Source: Pseudomonas sp. ERMR1:02
GTDB taxonomy: Bacteria; Pseudomonadota; Gammaproteobacteria; Pseudomonadales; Pseudomonadaceae
Direction of reading: 5' to 3'
Assembly (NCBI RefSeq): GCF_002277815.1
Contig: NZ_NKJI01000003.1
Span: forward strand, 186,001 to 250,000
DNA: 64,000 nucleotides
In this document: positions 32,144 through 43,654 of the stretch, piece after piece
Numbering within the stretch: the stretch's first letter is position 1
How the letters are laid out: the number at the start of each line of letters is the position of its first letter
The notes under the pieces: model-generated
Told to the model about the DNA's origin: nothing
Databases searched by the model: none
The model's input: the letters and a program-made list of their open reading frames with translations, nothing else
Program-made: the position numbers and the translations under genes

Positions 32144-32836
32144 ATGACGGAACAACTGAACACTGCTCAAAAACGTGCGGTCATCTTGCTGTCCGGTGGC
32201 CTGGATTCGGCGACCGTCGTCGCCATGGCTCGCGCCGAAGGTTACAGCTGCTACACCATGAGCTTCGATTACGGTCAGCGTTCTCACGCCGAACTGTACG
32301 CGGCCGAACGTGTTGCCCGTGACCTGGGTGTGGTCGAGCACAAGGTGATCGGTCTCAATTTCAACGGCATGGGCGGCTCGGCACTGACTGACAGCAGCAT
32401 CGACATACCAGAGACGCTGGGTGAAGGTATTCCGGTAACTTACGTCCCTGCACGTAACACGGTGTTCTTGTCCCTCGCGCTAGGCTGGGCAGAAGTGCTC
32501 GGCGCACGGGATATTTTCATCGGCGTCAATGCAGTGGATTACTCCGGTTACCCTGATTGCCGTCCCGAGTTCATCGAGTCTTTCGAGCGTATGGCCAATC
32601 TGGCGACCAAGGCCGGCGTAGAGGGCAATGGCTTCCGTATCCAGGCACCTTTGCAAAACCTCAGCAAGGCGCAGATCGTTCAGGCCGGTACCAAGCTTGG
32701 CGTGAATTACGGGCTGACCGTTTCCTGCTATCAGGCGGACGATAACGGGCGTGCATGCGGCAAGTGCGACAGCTGCCGTCTGCGTTCCGAAGGCTTCGCT
32801 GCAGCCGGAATTACCGACCCAACACCTTATTTTTGA
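32144..32836 (+). CDS. queC: QueC, 7-cyano-7-deazaguanine (preQ0) synthase
   Basis: 230 aa. ATP-dependent conversion of carboxy-deazaguanine to preQ0. PP-loop [10 protein letters not shown] near the N-terminus, [17 protein letters not shown], and the C-terminal zinc site [10 protein letters not shown] with an earlier Cys (TVSCYQAD). Start ATG 32144, immediately after queE, forming a two-gene operon. Confidence 0.96.
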   Translation: MTEQLNTAQKRAVILLSGGLDSATVVAMARAEGYSCYTMSFDYGQRSHAELYAAERVARDLGVVEHKVIGLNFNGMGGSALTDSSIDIPETLGEGIPVTYVPARNTVFLSLALGWAEVLGARDIFIGVNAVDYSGYPDCRPEFIESFERMANLATKAGVEGNGFRIQAPLQNLSKAQIVQAGTKLGVNYGLTVSCYQADDNGRACGKCDSCRLRSEGFAAAGITDPTPYF

Positions 32837-32854
32837 TTTATTTCAAAATAGGTG

Positions 32855-32882
32855 TTGAATAGTCCTTAAAAATCAGTATTAT
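32855..32882 (+). promoter_or_regulatory. promoter of tRNA-Lys
   Basis: TTGAAT (32855-32860), 16-bp spacer, TATTAT (32877-32882), followed by a GC-rich stretch (ACGCGCC) of the kind seen at stringently controlled stable-RNA promoters. Confidence 0.7.
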
Positions 32883-32899
32883 ACGCGCCACCACACAGC

Positions 32900-32975
32900 G
32901 GGTCGTTAGCTCAGTTGGTAGAGCAGTTGGCTTTTAACCAATTGGTCGTAGGTTCGAATCCCACACGACCCACCA
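32900..32975 (+). tRNA. tRNA-Lys (anticodon UUU)
   Basis: 76 nt with acceptor GGGTCGT/ACGACCC, D-arm GCTCAGTTGGTAGAGC, anticodon loop CTTTTAA (anticodon TTT), T-arm with GGTTCGAATCC and an encoded CCA at 32973-32975. Single tRNA after queC, as in other pseudomonads; no integrase or att duplication nearby. Confidence 0.98.
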
Positions 32976-32993
32976 TTTTCAAGCTGTTTTAAA

Positions 32994-33041
32994 AGTCTGG
33001 AAGGCCCACGAAAGTGAGGATTTCCGGATTTTTTTTTGTCC
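32994..33041 (+). terminator. probable terminator after tRNA-Lys
   Basis: TCTGGAA pairs with TTCCGGA (one G-U) around an inner CAC-GAAA-GTG hairpin, followed by T9. Confidence 0.55.
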
Positions 33042-33247
33042 GCGATTTAAGCCTGCCCGGCTCATGGGCTGCACGGCATGACACAGATCAGAATCATCTT
33101 TTGCATCCACGGGATATTCTGTAGCCTTGCGCAGCTTCAACGCTGTCCGTGCCTGATGAATACTCACTTTCCCGGCGGTACCCTGATGGGTCCGGAGCCG
33201 GGTGTATACTCGACTTTCGCGCGAAAGCGCCTGCAGGTCTTGCGAAC

Positions 33248-34306
33248 ATGACGCAGATTTCCGAACGCCTTCTGGTTCAAGCCCATCTCGACGCCAAGCA
33301 GCCCAAGCCGCTGACTGTCGATGAGGAAGCCTATTACCGTGCCGCCATCGCTGCCGAGCTCAAGGCTCAGGACGCGGTGCTGGTTGCCCACTTCTATTGC
33401 GATCCCGTCATTCAGGCCCTGGCCGAAGAAACCGGTGGCTGCGTCTCCGACTCGCTGGAGATGGCCCGCTTCGGCAATGCACATCCCGCCAAGACCGTGG
33501 TGGTCGCCGGGGTCAAGTTCATGGGCGAGACGGCCAAGATCCTCAACCCTGAAAAACGCATCCTGATGCCGACCCTCGAAGCGACGTGCTCGCTGGATCT
33601 GGGTTGCCCGGTCGACGAGTTTTCCGCTTTCTGCGACCAGCATCCGGAGCGTACGGTAGTTGTCTACGCCAACACCTCGGCGGCTGTCAAAGCCCGGGCG
33701 GATTGGGTAGTGACTTCAAGCTGCGCGCTGGAAATCGTCGAAAGCCTGATGGACAACGGCGAAACCATCATCTGGGGTCCGGACAAGCACTTGGGCACCT
33801 ACATTCAACGCCAGACCGGTGCCGACATGCTGTTGTGGGACGGTGCCTGCATCGTTCACGAAGAGTTCAAGTCCAAGCAGCTCGAAGACATGAAGGCGCT
33901 GTATCCCGATGCAGCGATCCTGGTGCATCCGGAGTCGCCAACTTCGGTAATCGAGTTGGCGGATGCCGTCGGTTCCACCAGCCAGTTGATCGCGGCAGCG
34001 CAGACATTGCCAAATAAAACCCTGATTGTTGCGACCGACCGCGGCATCTTCTACAAGATGCAGCAGTTGTGCCCGGACAAGGTCTTCATCGAAGCGCCAA
34101 CGGCCGGTAACGGCGCTGCATGCCGCAGTTGCGCACACTGCCCGTGGATGGCGATGAACACCCTTGAGCGCACGCTCAAGAGCTTGAAAGAAGGGGCGAA
34201 CGAGATCTTTGTCGATCCTGCGCTGATTCCTCAGGCCATTCGGCCGCTCAAGCGGATGCTGGATTTCACCCAGGCTGCGCGGATGAAGTTGGCGGGCAAC
34301 GCCTGA
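33248..34306 (+). CDS. nadA: NadA, quinolinate synthase
   Basis: 352 aa. Joins iminoaspartate and dihydroxyacetone phosphate to quinolinate in NAD synthesis using a [4Fe-4S] cluster. VAHFYCDP..., [14 protein letters not shown], the CSLDLGCP segment and the C-terminal [10 protein letters not shown] (CxxCxxC) are family signatures. Start ATG 33248 ([11 protein letters not shown]); the frame continues upstream to 33149 without similarity. Followed by a strong terminator. Confidence 0.96.
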   Translation: MTQISERLLVQAHLDAKQPKPLTVDEEAYYRAAIAAELKAQDAVLVAHFYCDPVIQALAEETGGCVSDSLEMARFGNAHPAKTVVVAGVKFMGETAKILNPEKRILMPTLEATCSLDLGCPVDEFSAFCDQHPERTVVVYANTSAAVKARADWVVTSSCALEIVESLMDNGETIIWGPDKHLGTYIQRQTGADMLLWDGACIVHEEFKSKQLEDMKALYPDAAILVHPESPTSVIELADAVGSTSQLIAAAQTLPNKTLIVATDRGIFYKMQQLCPDKVFIEAPTAGNGAACRSCAHCPWMAMNTLERTLKSLKEGANEIFVDPALIPQAIRPLKRMLDFTQAARMKLAGNA

Positions 34307-34321
34307 TTCTCCAGTCGTGAC

Positions 34322-34354
34322 AAAAAAACGCCCCGATTTGATCGGGGCGTTTTT
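34322..34354. terminator. bidirectional terminator after nadA
   Basis: Stem ACGCCCCGAT/ATCGGGGCGT with loop TTG (34328-34350), T5 right and A7 left, between convergent genes. Confidence 0.93.
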
Positions 34355-34365
34355 GTATCTGGGGT

Positions 34366-34854
34366 TTACTTGGCTTTCTTCGGAACCCGCACGAGCCGGG
34401 TATTGGAATACATGTCGTGCCAGCTGCGTTGCTGCTTGTCGAACAGCGACCAGATGAATCCCAGGCCAACGCATAGCAGCGAGGCGATCGACACCACAAA
34501 GCGCAGCAGCGCTTGCCACAGGCTGATGGAGGAACCATCGGCATTCTGCACGCGGATGCACCACACCTGCATGCCCAAGGTCTGGCCGGAGTAGGTCCAG
34601 AATTTGGCGAAGAACCCGAACAGGACGAACAGCAGCACCGTCGACAGCAGTGGATCACCGTCGAGCGCCCCGGCCTCTGTGAGTGCGCGCATTTTGTCTT
34701 CGCCGATGATCGCCATCTGGATCATCTTGTAGACGCCGCTGGTGACGATCAGCAGCGCGGTGCACAGCAGGAAGTCATAGAACATGGCGGCCAGACGACG
34801 ACCCAAGCCAGCGGCAGGAAATTCGCCTTGGGGTGATAGCAGGTGTTTCGACAT
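34366..34854 (-). CDS. RDD family membrane protein
   Basis: 162 aa. GLGRRLAAMFYDFLLCTALLI is the RDD signature with three hydrophobic segments (about 24-45, 75-97, 120-145). RDD proteins are small inner-membrane proteins of mostly unknown function, some linked to ion transport. Single gene, convergent with nadA. Confidence 0.88.
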   Translation of the reverse strand: MSKHLLSPQGEFPAAGLGRRLAAMFYDFLLCTALLIVTSGVYKMIQMAIIGEDKMRALTEAGALDGDPLLSTVLLFVLFGFFAKFWTYSGQTLGMQVWCIRVQNADGSSISLWQALLRFVVSIASLLCVGLGFIWSLFDKQQRSWHDMYSNTRLVRVPKKAK

Positions 34855-34901
34855 GGCAGTTCTCGGCGAAAAAAGAAGCCATTTTACGGATTTACGCGCA
34901 C

Positions 34902-34936
34902 AAAAAAGCCCCTGATGTCAGCATCAGGGGCTTTTT
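34902..34936 (-). terminator. terminator after the small cold-shock gene
   Basis: Perfect 10-bp stem GCCCCTGATG/CATCAGGGGC with TCAG loop (34908-34931), A6 on the left (U-tract for the minus strand) and T5 on the right. Confidence 0.92.
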
Positions 34937-34948
34937 CGTTACAGAAGA

Positions 34949-35161
34949 TTAGCCTTCTGCTTGTACTTCGTCAGCCTGCATGCCTTTCTGGCCTTGCACG
35001 GCGATGAAGGTCACTTTCTGGCCTTCTTTCAGGCTCTTGAAACCGTTGCCCTGAATAGCGCGGAAATGCACGAACAGATCCGGACCGCTTTCTGGAGTGA
35101 TAAAACCAAAACCTTTCTCGTCGTTAAACCACTTGACGGTACCGCTCTGACGTTGGGACAT
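34949..35161 (-). CDS. small cold-shock protein (CspA family)
   Basis: 70 aa single cold-shock domain: [20 protein letters not shown] with RNP1 KGFGFI and RNP2 DLFVHF. Resembles the CspA/CapB proteins of pseudomonads. RNA chaperone that loosens mRNA structure. The 390-base region upstream probably includes a long 5' leader, common for csp genes. The same domain occurs in the membrane-anchored protein at 18662-19264. Confidence 0.95.
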
Positions 35162-35552
35162 TTCTTATTTCCTTTGACGCTAAAATTAATGACAGTCTCC
35201 TTCTTATGAAAGAGTACTGGGGCTGGTTGCAGGAGAGTAAGAAGACGTCGAACGGGATGTAGCTAACTTGTAGGCTACTGCCCAGGTCACGATTCCAAGC
35301 GACCCATGCAAACACAGTGAACAAACTCTACGCCAACTACGGGAGAAAAAACAAGCCCCTGCGCAGGCCCCGGTTTTGCTGTGTTAGGTGGATGTAGGTG
35401 GGCTTATACGATTGGATTGTTCAATTGTTTTCGAACGTTATAAGCAAAGTTCATAATCGAAGCTTAGAGTCAAACAATGCACTATTTTATGGCGGTTGCG
35501 TTACACATTAGTGCGCTGTTAACGCAACCGCGTTACTTATAGGAACAATCAA
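35162..35552. other. intergenic region between csp and gcvT
   Basis: AT-rich for this genome. No gene recognised. It should hold the csp promoter and leader, and the 3' end of the gcv transcript. The clearest structure is the 12-bp inverted repeat listed separately. Confidence 0.5.
35492..35531. repeat. 12-bp perfect inverted repeat after gcvT
   Basis: GCGGTTGCGTTA (35492-35503) and TAACGCAACCGC (35520-35531) with a 16-base loop, starting 22 bases beyond the gcvT stop. No U-tract follows on the minus strand, so it may be an mRNA-stabilising stem or an operator more than a classical terminator. Confidence 0.75.
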
Positions 35553-36677
35553 TCAGCCGCGATAGTAGCGTTGTGGAACAAATGGCATTTTGCTTACAAG
35601 CAAAGGAACCTTTTTCCCACGAACAATTGCCCACACTGGTGTGTCGAGAGCGATATAAGCGCTGTCGACGTAACCCATTGCCAGAGGTCCACCCAAGGTC
35701 GGTCCGAAACCGCCGCTGCAGACGCTGCCGATGATATCGCCAGCTTCATTTACGATCTCTGCACCTTCTCGCACCGGAGTGCGTTCCTGCGGCAGCAAGC
35801 CGACGCGCTTGCGGCTGACACCGCCCTGTTGCTGGGCGAATACGCCTTCAGCGCCAGGGAAACCGCCGGCACGCGCACCATCGGCACGACGTGGCTTGGA
35901 GATGGCCCACAACAGGCTGGCTTCGATCGGAGTGGTTTCGGTGTTCATGTCGTGGCCGTACAGGCACAGGCCGGCTTCCAGGCGCAGCGAATCGCGCGCA
36001 CCCAGGCCGATGGCTTCAACTTCCGGTTCCGCCAGCAAAGCGCGGGCGAGGGCTTCGGCGTTGGCGGCCGGCACGGAGATTTCGAAACCGTCTTCACCGG
36101 TGTAGCCCGAGCGGCTGACAAAACAGTCCACGCCCAGCAACTTCACGCGGGCGAACTGCATGAACGTCATCTTTGCCACTTCCGGTGCCAGGCGTGCCAG
36201 CACAGTGACCGCTGCAGGTCCTTGCAGGGCCAGCAGGGCGCGCTCTTCGAACAGTGGCTCGATGGTGCACTGGTCACCGATGTGCTTTTTCAGGTGCGCC
36301 AGGTCCTGGTCCTTGCAAGCGGCGTTGACCACCAGGAACAGTTCGTCGTTACCCAGGTTGGCGACCATCAGGTCGTCAAGGATGCCGCCGGTCTCGTTGG
36401 TGAACATCGCATAGCGCTGCATGCCCACCGGCAGGTCGATGATGTCCACCGGCACCAGGGTTTCCAGGGCCTTGGCGGCATTGGCGCCGGTCAGGCGGAT
36501 CTGGCCCATGTGCGAAACATCGAACAACCCGGCCTGATCGCGGGTGTGCTGGTGTTCTTTCATCACGCCCAGTGGGTATTGCACCGGCATGTCGTAGCCG
36601 GCGAATGGCACCATGCGCGCGCCGAGTTCGATGTGCAGTGCGTGCAACGGGGTTTTCAACAGTTGTTCGGTGGACAT
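35553..36677 (-). CDS. gcvT: GcvT, aminomethyltransferase (T-protein)
   Basis: 374 aa. Moves the aminomethyl carbon from lipoyl-H-protein to tetrahydrofolate, releasing ammonia. [40 protein letters not shown] and [20 protein letters not shown] are family motifs; the C-terminal barrel has [19 protein letters not shown]. Last gene of the gcvH-gcvP-sdaA-gcvT operon, 42 bases after sdaA. Confidence 0.96.
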   Translation of the reverse strand: MSTEQLLKTPLHALHIELGARMVPFAGYDMPVQYPLGVMKEHQHTRDQAGLFDVSHMGQIRLTGANAAKALETLVPVDIIDLPVGMQRYAMFTNETGGILDDLMVANLGNDELFLVVNAACKDQDLAHLKKHIGDQCTIEPLFEERALLALQGPAAVTVLARLAPEVAKMTFMQFARVKLLGVDCFVSRSGYTGEDGFEISVPAANAEALARALLAEPEVEAIGLGARDSLRLEAGLCLYGHDMNTETTPIEASLLWAISKPRRADGARAGGFPGAEGVFAQQQGGVSRKRVGLLPQERTPVREGAEIVNEAGDIIGSVCSGGFGPTLGGPLAMGYVDSAYIALDTPVWAIVRGKKVPLLVSKMPFVPQRYYRG

Positions 36678-36719
36678 ATTCAGCTCCTGAAAAAGTGTGC
36701 AGATGCAGATGAGCGCACA

Positions 36720-38096
<1,377 letters not shown>

Positions 38097-38157
38097 GGTT
38101 GTTCTCCGGTTTCTTGTTATAGGCGTTGGCGGAAAAATCTTTTGGGGAGACGAGATT

Positions 38158-38233
38158 CTGTAGGAGCTGGCTTGCCAGCGAAGGGGCCATCAAGGCCGCT
38201 AAAAGCTTCGCTGGCAAGCCAGCTCCTACAGGG
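38158..38233. repeat. REP pair between sdaA and gcvP
   Basis: Inverted cores CTGTAGGAGCTGGCTTGCCAGCGAAG and CTTCGCTGGCAAGCCAGCTCCTACAG around about 25 bases, inside the gcv operon. Confidence 0.9.
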
Positions 38234-38273
38234 TTTTGCAGTGTCGGGGCGATTGGATTCGCCCCACACAGGT

Positions 38274-41126
38274 TTAAGCGTAGCTTTCGATCGACGGGCA
38301 GGCGCAGACGAGGTTGCGATCACCGAACACGTTGTCGACGCGACCGACCGGCGGCCAGTATTTGCCTTCGATCAAGGACGCAACCGGATACACCGCCTGC
38401 TCACGGCTGTACGGATGCGACCACTCGCCAACCAGCTCCGCCGCAGTGTGCGGGGCGTTTTTCAGCGGGTTGTCGTCCTTGTCGAGGGTGCCGTTTTCCA
38501 CCGCGCGGATTTCTTCGCGAATGCGGATCATGGCGTCGCAGAAGCGGTCCAGTTCTTCCTTGGATTCGCTTTCGGTCGGCTCGATCATCAGCGTGCCGGC
38601 CACTGGGAACGACATGGTCGGGGCGTGGAAACCGAAGTCGATCAGGCGCTTGGCCACGTCGTCGACGCTGATGCCGCTGCTGTCTTTCAGCGGACGCAGG
38701 TCGAGGATGCACTCGTGCGCCACCAGGCCGTTGCTGCCGGTGTACAGGACTGGATAGTGCTCTTCGAGGCGACGGGAAATGTAGTTGGCGTTAAGGATCG
38801 CCAGCTGCGAAGCGCGCTTCAGACCGGCGCCGCCCATCATGCGGATGTACATCCAGGTGATCGGCAAAATGCTCGCGCTACCGAATGGTGCCGCACAGAC
38901 CGCGCCTTCCTTGCGTGCCATTTGTGCATGGCCCGGCAGGAACGGTGTCAGGTGCGATTTCACGCCGATCGGGCCGACGCCCGGGCCGCCACCACCGTGA
39001 GGAATGCAGAAGGTCTTGTGCAGGTTCAGGTGCGATACGTCGCCGCCGAACTTGCCCGGGGCGCAGAGGCCGACCATGGCGTTCATGTTGGCGCCGTCGA
39101 TGTACACCTGGCCGCCGTTGTCGTGAATGATGCCGCAGATTTCGCGGATGCCTTCCTCGAACACGCCATGGGTCGACGGATAAGTGATCATCAACGCCGC
39201 GAGATGCTCGCGGTGCTCGATGGCTTTGGCACGCAGGTCTTCGATGTCGACGTTGCCGCGGGCATCGCAAGCGGTGACGACTACACGCATGCCGGCCATG
39301 TTGGCGGTGGCCGGGTTGGTGCCGTGGGCCGACGACGGGATCAGGCAGATGTCGCGACGGTCTTCACCACGGCTTTGGTGGTAAGCGCGGATCGCCAGCA
39401 GACCGGCGTACTCACCTTGCGAACCGGCGTTCGGTTGCAGCGAGATCGAATCGTAGCCGGTGGCGGCGCAGAGCATCGCTTCCAGCTCATCGGTCAGTTG
39501 CTGGTAACCGGCGCTTTGCTCGGCCGGGGCGAACGGGTGCAGGGCGCCGAATTCGGCCCAGGTCACCGGGATCATTTCGCTGGCGGCGTTGAGCTTCATG
39601 GTGCACGAACCCAGCGGGATCATGGTGCGGTCCAGCGCCAGGTCCTTATCCGCCAGTTTGCGCAGGTAGCGCATCAGCTCGGTTTCCGAGTGATAACGGT
39701 TGAACACCGGATGGCTGAGGATCGGCGACTGGCGAACCAGTGCGGCTGGAATAGTGCTTTGCACGGAGGCGGCGATGGCGGCGAAATCCGGCAGCGCCTT
39801 GCCGTCGGCCAGCAGGCTCCACAGGGTTTCGATGTCGGCCTGGGTGCTGGTTTCGTCGAGGGACAGGCCCAGGCGCTCAGCGTCCACCACGCGCAGGTTG
39901 ATCTGCCGGGCATGCGCTTTGTCGTGCAACGCAACAGTTTGCGCGCCGGTTTTAATGGTCAGCGTGTCGAAGAAGTTTTCCTGTTCGACGCTCAAGCCCA
40001 GAGCGCTCAAGCCTTTGGCCAGAATCGCGGTCAGGTGATGAACGCGGTTGGCGATTTGCGTCAGGCCTTTCGGGCCGTGGTACACGGCGAACATGCTGGC
40101 GATGTTGGCCAGCAGCACTTGCGCGGTGCAGATGTTGCTGGTGGCCTTCTCGCGACGGATGTGTTGCTCGCGGGTCTGCATTGCCAGGCGCAAGGCCGGC
40201 TTGCCGAAACGGTCTACCGAGACGCCGACCAGACGGCCCGGCATGTCGCGCTTGAACGCATCCTTGGTGGAAAAGTACGCCGCGTGTGGGCCACCGAAGC
40301 CCAGCGGCACGCCGAAGCGTTGGGCGCTGCCGATGGCCACGTCGGCGCCGAACTCGCCTGGCGGGGTCAGCACGGTCAGGGCCAGCAGGTCGGCGGCCAC
40401 GGCGACCAGGGCGTTGGCGGCGTGGAAGCGTTCAGTCAGCTCGCGGTAGTCGAAGACGTCACCGTTGCTCGCCGGGTATTGCAGCAGGGCGCCGAAGAAC
40501 GGCGTCACGTCGCTCAGCTCGCGTTCGTCAGCAACGACTACCTCGATGCCCAGTGGCTCGGCGCGGGTGCGCAGCACGTCAAGGGTCTGCGGGTGGCAAT
40601 GCACGGAGGCGAAGAATTTGTGGCTGCCCTTGTTCTTGCTCAGGCGCTTGCAGAAGGTCATGGCTTCGGCGGCGGCGGTGGCTTCGTCGAGCAGGGATGC
40701 GTTGGCGATCGGCAGGCCGGTGAGGTCGCTGATCAGCGTCTGGAAGTTCAGCAGCGCTTCGAGACGGCCCTGGGAAATTTCCGGCTGGTACGGGGTGTAG
40801 GCGGTGTACCAGGCCGGGTTTTCCAGCAGGTTGCGCAAGATCGGCGATGGCGTGTGGGTGCCGTAGTAGCCCTGGCCGATGTAGGTCTTGAACAGTTGGT
40901 TCTTACCGGCGATACCTTTGATCATTGCCAGTGCGTCGGCTTCGCTCAGGCCGTCTTCCAGGCCGAGGACGCTGGTGCCCTTGATGCTGTCGGGAATGAC
41001 GCTGGCGCTCAGGGCTTCCAGGGAGTCGAAACCGAGGCTGTTGAGCATGGCTTGCTCGTCGCCGGCGCGCGGGCCGATGTGGCGGGCGATGAATTCGTTG
41101 GCGGTGTTCAAATGCACTTGAGTCAT
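38274..41126 (-). CDS. gcvP: GcvP, glycine dehydrogenase (decarboxylating)
   Basis: 950 aa PLP enzyme (P-protein) that decarboxylates glycine and loads the aminomethyl group on GcvH. The PLP lysine is in [21 protein letters not shown]; the N-terminal half has [18 protein letters not shown] and [20 protein letters not shown]. Single long chain as in proteobacteria. It follows gcvH by 11 bases. The antisense strand has a very long chance frame of about 1000 codons, which I do not count as a gene. Confidence 0.97.
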   Translation of the reverse strand: MTQVHLNTANEFIARHIGPRAGDEQAMLNSLGFDSLEALSASVIPDSIKGTSVLGLEDGLSEADALAMIKGIAGKNQLFKTYIGQGYYGTHTPSPILRNLLENPAWYTAYTPYQPEISQGRLEALLNFQTLISDLTGLPIANASLLDEATAAAEAMTFCKRLSKNKGSHKFFASVHCHPQTLDVLRTRAEPLGIEVVVADERELSDVTPFFGALLQYPASNGDVFDYRELTERFHAANALVAVAADLLALTVLTPPGEFGADVAIGSAQRFGVPLGFGGPHAAYFSTKDAFKRDMPGRLVGVSVDRFGKPALRLAMQTREQHIRREKATSNICTAQVLLANIASMFAVYHGPKGLTQIANRVHHLTAILAKGLSALGLSVEQENFFDTLTIKTGAQTVALHDKAHARQINLRVVDAERLGLSLDETSTQADIETLWSLLADGKALPDFAAIAASVQSTIPAALVRQSPILSHPVFNRYHSETELMRYLRKLADKDLALDRTMIPLGSCTMKLNAASEMIPVTWAEFGALHPFAPAEQSAGYQQLTDELEAMLCAATGYDSISLQPNAGSQGEYAGLLAIRAYHQSRGEDRRDICLIPSSAHGTNPATANMAGMRVVVTACDARGNVDIEDLRAKAIEHREHLAALMITYPSTHGVFEEGIREICGIIHDNGGQVYIDGANMNAMVGLCAPGKFGGDVSHLNLHKTFCIPHGGGGPGVGPIGVKSHLTPFLPGHAQMARKEGAVCAAPFGSASILPITWMYIRMMGGAGLKRASQLAILNANYISRRLEEHYPVLYTGSNGLVAHECILDLRPLKDSSGISVDDVAKRLIDFGFHAPTMSFPVAGTLMIEPTESESKEELDRFCDAMIRIREEIRAVENGTLDKDDNPLKNAPHTAAELVGEWSHPYSREQAVYPVASLIEGKYWPPVGRVDNVFGDRNLVCACPSIESYA

Positions 41127-41137
41127 GTCGGCGCTCC

Positions 41138-41521
41138 TCAGGCTTCGGCTTGAGCTTTGATCAGACGGTCATAAGCGTCCTGATCCAGCAGTTTGGCGAC
41201 GGCCGAAGGGTCGGTCGGCTGAAAGCGGAAGAACCAGCCTTCGCCCAGCGGATCTTCGTTGACCAGTTCAGGGCTGCTGTCCAGCGCCGGGTTCACTTCC
41301 AGCACTTCTCCGTCCAGTGGCATGTACACGCCGCTGGCCGCTTTTACCGATTCCACCGTGGCTGTTTCTGCGCCTTTGTCGTAGGACTGCAGCTCAGGCA
41401 GTTGTACGAAAACCACGTCACCCAGTGCGTTCTGAGCGAAAGCGGTGATGCCGACTGTGACAGTGCCGTCAGCTTCGGTGCGCAGCCATTCGTGATCTTC
41501 AGTAAAACGCAATTCGCTCAT
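41138..41521 (-). CDS. gcvH: GcvH, lipoyl carrier protein
   Basis: 127 aa. The lipoylated lysine is K60 in [38 protein letters not shown] and the [18 protein letters not shown] strand are typical. First gene of the operon, behind a sigma-54 promoter about 92-108 bases upstream. In P. aeruginosa this paralogous cluster is induced by glycine through GcsR. Confidence 0.97.
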   Translation of the reverse strand: MSELRFTEDHEWLRTEADGTVTVGITAFAQNALGDVVFVQLPELQSYDKGAETATVESVKAASGVYMPLDGEVLEVNPALDSSPELVNEDPLGEGWFFRFQPTDPSAVAKLLDQDAYDRLIKAQAEA

Positions 41522-41613
41522 GGAAAACTCCTAAGGGGGCCAGACTCGTCTGGTGGACGCGATTGAGTGTTGGGGCAATGCCCTGATTTATGAGGGGCTC
41601 TTTGTTAGAAGTA

Positions 41614-41629
41614 AGCAAGAATGCGGCCA
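41614..41629 (-). promoter_or_regulatory. sigma-54 (-24/-12) promoter of gcvH
   Basis: Read on the minus strand: TGGCCGCATTCTTGCT, with the GG and GC elements exactly ten bases apart, against the consensus TGGCACG-N4-TTGCW. It lies 93 bases upstream of the gcvH start and downstream of the GcsR-type boxes, as expected for an enhancer-dependent promoter. Confidence 0.8.
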
Positions 41630-41693
41630 ATGTTGTTTTTACTATTTAAATCAATGATTTATGAGGTTCTGATGAGCGCAGGGACTTGAGTGA

Positions 41694-41810
41694 TGTAGCG
41701 AAATCGATACGGCATGTGCAGCGGTTAAAAGCCGAAGTGGATCAAAGCCTTGCACAGCCGTGGCTGGAAGGGGTGTAGCGATATCGTTCCGCTGTAGCGC
41801 TTTCAGTACA
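41694..41810. promoter_or_regulatory. GcsR-type upstream activator boxes
   Basis: Three TGTAGCG elements: TGTAGCG-AAAT-CGATACG (41694-41711), TGTAGCG-ATAT-CGTTCCG (41774-41791) and a half-matching TGTAGCG-CTTT-CAGTACA (41793-41810). As I recall, P. aeruginosa GcsR binds tandem TGTAACG-N4-CGTTCCG repeats. They are 65-197 bases upstream of the -24 element. Confidence 0.75.
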
Positions 41811-41844
41811 GGTGGAGGTCGGTTTTGAGCACGCTATCGAAGTC

Positions 41845-41961
41845 CAATTGATCGTTCCCATGCTCTGCGTGGGAATGCCCTCTTGTGACGCTCTGCGTCA
41901 CGCTTTTGGGACGCAGAGCGTCCCGGGCTGCGTTCCCACGCGGAGCGTGGGAACGATCAAT
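41845..41961. repeat. long multi-hairpin palindrome, copy 1
   Basis: Ends are inverted (ATCGTTCCC at 41851 and GGGAACGAT near 41957), with inner hairpins around GCTCTGCGTGGGAATGC, GACGCTCTGCGTC and GGACGCAGAGCGTCC. A near-identical copy is at 45994-46104. A dispersed Pseudomonas repeat type distinct from the REPs. Confidence 0.85.
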
Positions 41962-41973
41962 CAATTGAGGACC

Positions 41974-43482
41974 TCAGGCTTTGTTGGGAATGCCGTACTT
42001 GCGCAACCGATGAGCGATCGCGGTGTGGGATGTTTGCAGCCGGCTGGCCAGTTGGCGGGTCGAGGGGTAGCTGACGTAGAGTTTTTCCAGCAGGGTCTTC
42101 TCGAACTCGTCCATCGCCTCTTCCAGACTGTCGACGTCGTGGTCGCTCTGGCGCGCCACCGAGGTGCCGGCAATGTCCAGGTCGCCGATGTCCACCAGGC
42201 TGCTTTCGCAAATGGCCGCGGCACGGAAAATCACGTTTTGCAGCTGCCGCACGTTGCCCGGCCAACGGTTACCCAGCAGGGCCGGGTAAGTCCCTGGCGC
42301 CAGGCGACATACCGGGCGCTGGATCTGCGCGCACGCCTGCTGCATGAAATAGCGGGCCAGCAGCAGAATGTCCTGGCCGCGATCGCGCAGGGGCGGGACT
42401 TCGACATTGACGACATTGAGGCGGTAAAACAGGTCTTCGCGGAACAAGCCTTCGCTGACCATTTTTTCCAGGTCGCGGTGGGTTGCGCTGAGAATGCGTA
42501 CGTTGACCTTCACCTCGCGATCACCGCCGACCCGACGGAAACTGCCGTCGTTGAGGAAGCGCAACAACTTCGCCTGCAAGTACGGCGACATTTCGCCGAT
42601 CTCGTCGAGGAATACCGTGCCCTGGTTGGCCAACTCCATCAGCCCCGGCTTGCCGCCCCGTTGCGCGCCGGTGAAGGCGCCGGGGGCGTAGCCGAACAGT
42701 TCGCTTTCGGCGAGGTTTTCTGGCAATGCCGCACAGTTCAATGCCAGAAACGGTGAATTGTGCCGCGCACTGATGGCGTGGCAGGCCCGGGCCACCAGTT
42801 CTTTGCCAGTGCCCGTTTCACCCTGGATCAACAGCGGGGCATCGAGGGCCGCCACCCGTTGCGCACGAACCTTGAGCGTGCGGATCACCGGCGATTCGCC
42901 CAGCAGCGCATCGAAACCTTCGGCGTGGTCGTGGTGCAGCGCCGACAGGCGTTCGCCGATGCGGTTGGGTTGATACAAGGTCAGCAGGGCGCCGGCGTCG
43001 GTGATCGGAGTGGCGTCCAGCAACAACGTCTGGCCGTTGACGGTGATTTCCCGCAGCGGCAAGCGAAAGCCGTGTTCGAGCAAGGCGTCGAGCAGGGCCG
43101 GGTCGGCGAACAGGTCGGCAACGCTTTCACCGGCCGGTTCGCGGCCATACAGGGCAATCAGCGCGGGATTGCCCAGCAGCACATTGCCGGCACTGTCTAA
43201 AGCCAGCACCGGATCGGTCATGGCCGCGAGCAGTGCATCGAGCTGCAGATGTCGGCGCTGGCCGGGCAGGATGTCGACCACTGTCACCGCTTGCACGCCG
43301 CGCACGCTGAACAAGGCATCGCGCAGCTCTTCGAGAACTTCCGGGCTCAGGGTTGGCGCGTCGATGTAGACGTTGGGCGGAACCATTTCCACCGCATCCA
43401 GATTGAGATTGCGCCCACCGAGCAAGGCCAGGACTTCCTGGGTAATACCGACGCGGTCGATGAAGCTGACGTGGATACGCAT
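41974..43482 (-). CDS. gcsR: GcsR-like sigma-54 activator of the glycine cleavage operon
   Basis: 502 aa TyrR-type enhancer-binding protein. N-terminal ACT domain (about 1-75, [21 protein letters not shown]), a PAS domain (about 78-190), AAA+ domain from about 205 with Walker A GETGTGKE and the sigma-54 contact loop GAFTGA, and a C-terminal helix-turn-helix ([27 protein letters not shown]). Separated by about 450 bases from the gcvH start and reading the same way; the gap holds matching boxes and a -24/-12 promoter, so glycine-responsive activation of gcvHP-sdaA-gcvT is the likely role. TyrR-like regulators for other amino acids are the alternative. Confidence 0.9.
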   Translation of the reverse strand: MRIHVSFIDRVGITQEVLALLGGRNLNLDAVEMVPPNVYIDAPTLSPEVLEELRDALFSVRGVQAVTVVDILPGQRRHLQLDALLAAMTDPVLALDSAGNVLLGNPALIALYGREPAGESVADLFADPALLDALLEHGFRLPLREITVNGQTLLLDATPITDAGALLTLYQPNRIGERLSALHHDHAEGFDALLGESPVIRTLKVRAQRVAALDAPLLIQGETGTGKELVARACHAISARHNSPFLALNCAALPENLAESELFGYAPGAFTGAQRGGKPGLMELANQGTVFLDEIGEMSPYLQAKLLRFLNDGSFRRVGGDREVKVNVRILSATHRDLEKMVSEGLFREDLFYRLNVVNVEVPPLRDRGQDILLLARYFMQQACAQIQRPVCRLAPGTYPALLGNRWPGNVRQLQNVIFRAAAICESSLVDIGDLDIAGTSVARQSDHDVDSLEEAMDEFEKTLLEKLYVSYPSTRQLASRLQTSHTAIAHRLRKYGIPNKA

Positions 43483-43654
43483 GAGGCGGTTTTGTGTTCT
43501 GGAGTGCGGAGGGTGGCAAGTATGCCTTGGGGCGGGCGTTTGGTGAAATCCTGCGCGGGATTTGCGGTGTACCTAGAACCCATGTGGGGTTGATCCAATA
43601 AACGTCAATTTGTCTTTATAGTCTGGCTACTCAAACCTTACGGAGGCTGCGGCC

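Noticed and set aside
32900..32975. tRNA-Lys as integration site of a genomic island
   Set aside because: No integrase, no repeated 3' tRNA end and normal core genes on both sides.
38142..41153. 1003-codon open frame antisense to gcvP
   Set aside because: It mirrors gcvP codon structure in a high-GC genome; no ribosome site and no recognisable domain. The same applies to long antisense frames at 4532-6886, 20252-22414, 35571-37331 and 53984-55738.
41522..41973. glycine riboswitch before gcvH
   Set aside because: No glycine aptamer pattern; the region has protein-type boxes and a sigma-54 promoter instead.
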